Below, in pieces: positions 23,801 to 23,917 of a DNA stretch of 23,917 nucleotides. This DNA is from JBBRCE01 sp038205115 (lineage in GTDB: Bacteria; Planctomycetota; Planctomycetia; Pirellulales; JBBRCE01). Location of the stretch: NCBI GenBank assembly GCA_038205115.1, contig JBBRCE010000068.1, forward strand, positions 1 to 23,917, in the 5' to 3' direction. Under the pieces are notes generated by a model, which was not told the DNA's origin, did no database searches, and saw only the letters and a program-made list of their open reading frames with translations. The translations under genes were made by a program, and so were the position numbers. Positions within the stretch are counted from its first letter, which is position 1; each line of letters opens with the position of its first letter.

Positions 23801-23917
23801 GTGACTTCGCTCGGTGACTTCGCTCGGTGACTTCGCTCGGTGACTTCGCTCGGTGACTTCGCTCGGTGACTTCGCTCGGTGACTTCGCTCGGTGACTTCG
23901 CTCGGTGACTTCGCTCG
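23801..23917 (+). repeat. Perfect 13-bp minisatellite running off the window
   Basis: Nine consecutive identical copies of GTGACTTCGCTCG fill 23801-23917 exactly (117 bp). They are preceded by a partial unit (CGCTCG, 23795-23800) and continue past the right edge. It begins 17 bp after the stop of the preceding gene. There are no spacers between units, so it is not a CRISPR array. Confidence 0.95.

Noticed and set aside
23801..23917. CRISPR array
   Set aside because: Units are contiguous with no spacers and no cas genes are present.

Overview
This is a GC-rich bacterial chromosome segment. A planctomycete, probably a Pirellulales-type lineage, is the best guess. The main evidence is a two-gene unit of a secreted PSD1 cytochrome/DUF1549/DUF1553 protein followed by a Tat-exported DUF1501 protein, a pairing greatly expanded in Planctomycetes. 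Rho with an acidic N-terminal extension, an enlarged ribosomal protein bL17 and a short ECF sigma factor fit the same picture. The assignment is inference, because no 16S gene or database search is available.

Layout. Bases 1-107 hold the 5' end of a transposase on the minus strand, cut by the window edge. Bases 415-1869 carry a 42-aa zinc-ribbon protein and lysA (diaminopimelate decarboxylase), facing rho (1887-3344, minus). Bases 3680-6550 are a complete-length but decayed IS66-family element. All three of its genes carry lesions and no target duplication is visible. Bases 6551-7055 hold structured inverted repeats and a pyrimidine-rich satellite downstream of a ferritin gene (7056-7550, minus). 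The ferritin gene is divergent from the PSD1/DUF1549/DUF1553-DUF1501 operon (7808-12444). A family-9 glycosyltransferase (12597-13652) and a short-chain dehydrogenase (13624-14355, minus) overlap tail to tail. An unrecognised membrane-anchored ORF and a PIN-toxin/antitoxin-like pair follow (14389-15642).

Bases 16092-20063 hold the core alpha operon: promoter, rpmJ, rpsM, rpsK, rpsD, rpoA, rplQ and a rho-independent terminator. It starts abruptly at rpmJ, behind its own promoter, with no secY, map or infA upstream in the window. The rpsK-rpsD spacer contains a 25-bp tandem repeat whose junctions fold into hairpins. Downstream are an ECF sigma factor, a decaying gene on the minus strand (20914-21676; three in-frame amber codons and two inferred A-tract deletions), a glycine-zipper protein with a histone-H1-like tail, a TIGR01777-type NAD-dependent epimerase, a small conserved-looking ORF, and a perfect 13-bp minisatellite that runs off the right edge.

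The window mixes housekeeping genes (lysA, rho, alpha operon) with accessory and decaying DNA. I do not see a clearly new multi-gene defence or metabolic system. The observations I would pursue first are the hairpin repeat array inside the ribosomal operon, the apparently leaderless toxin/antitoxin pair, the glycine-zipper/H1-like protein, and the decaying gene whose three premature stops are all TAG.
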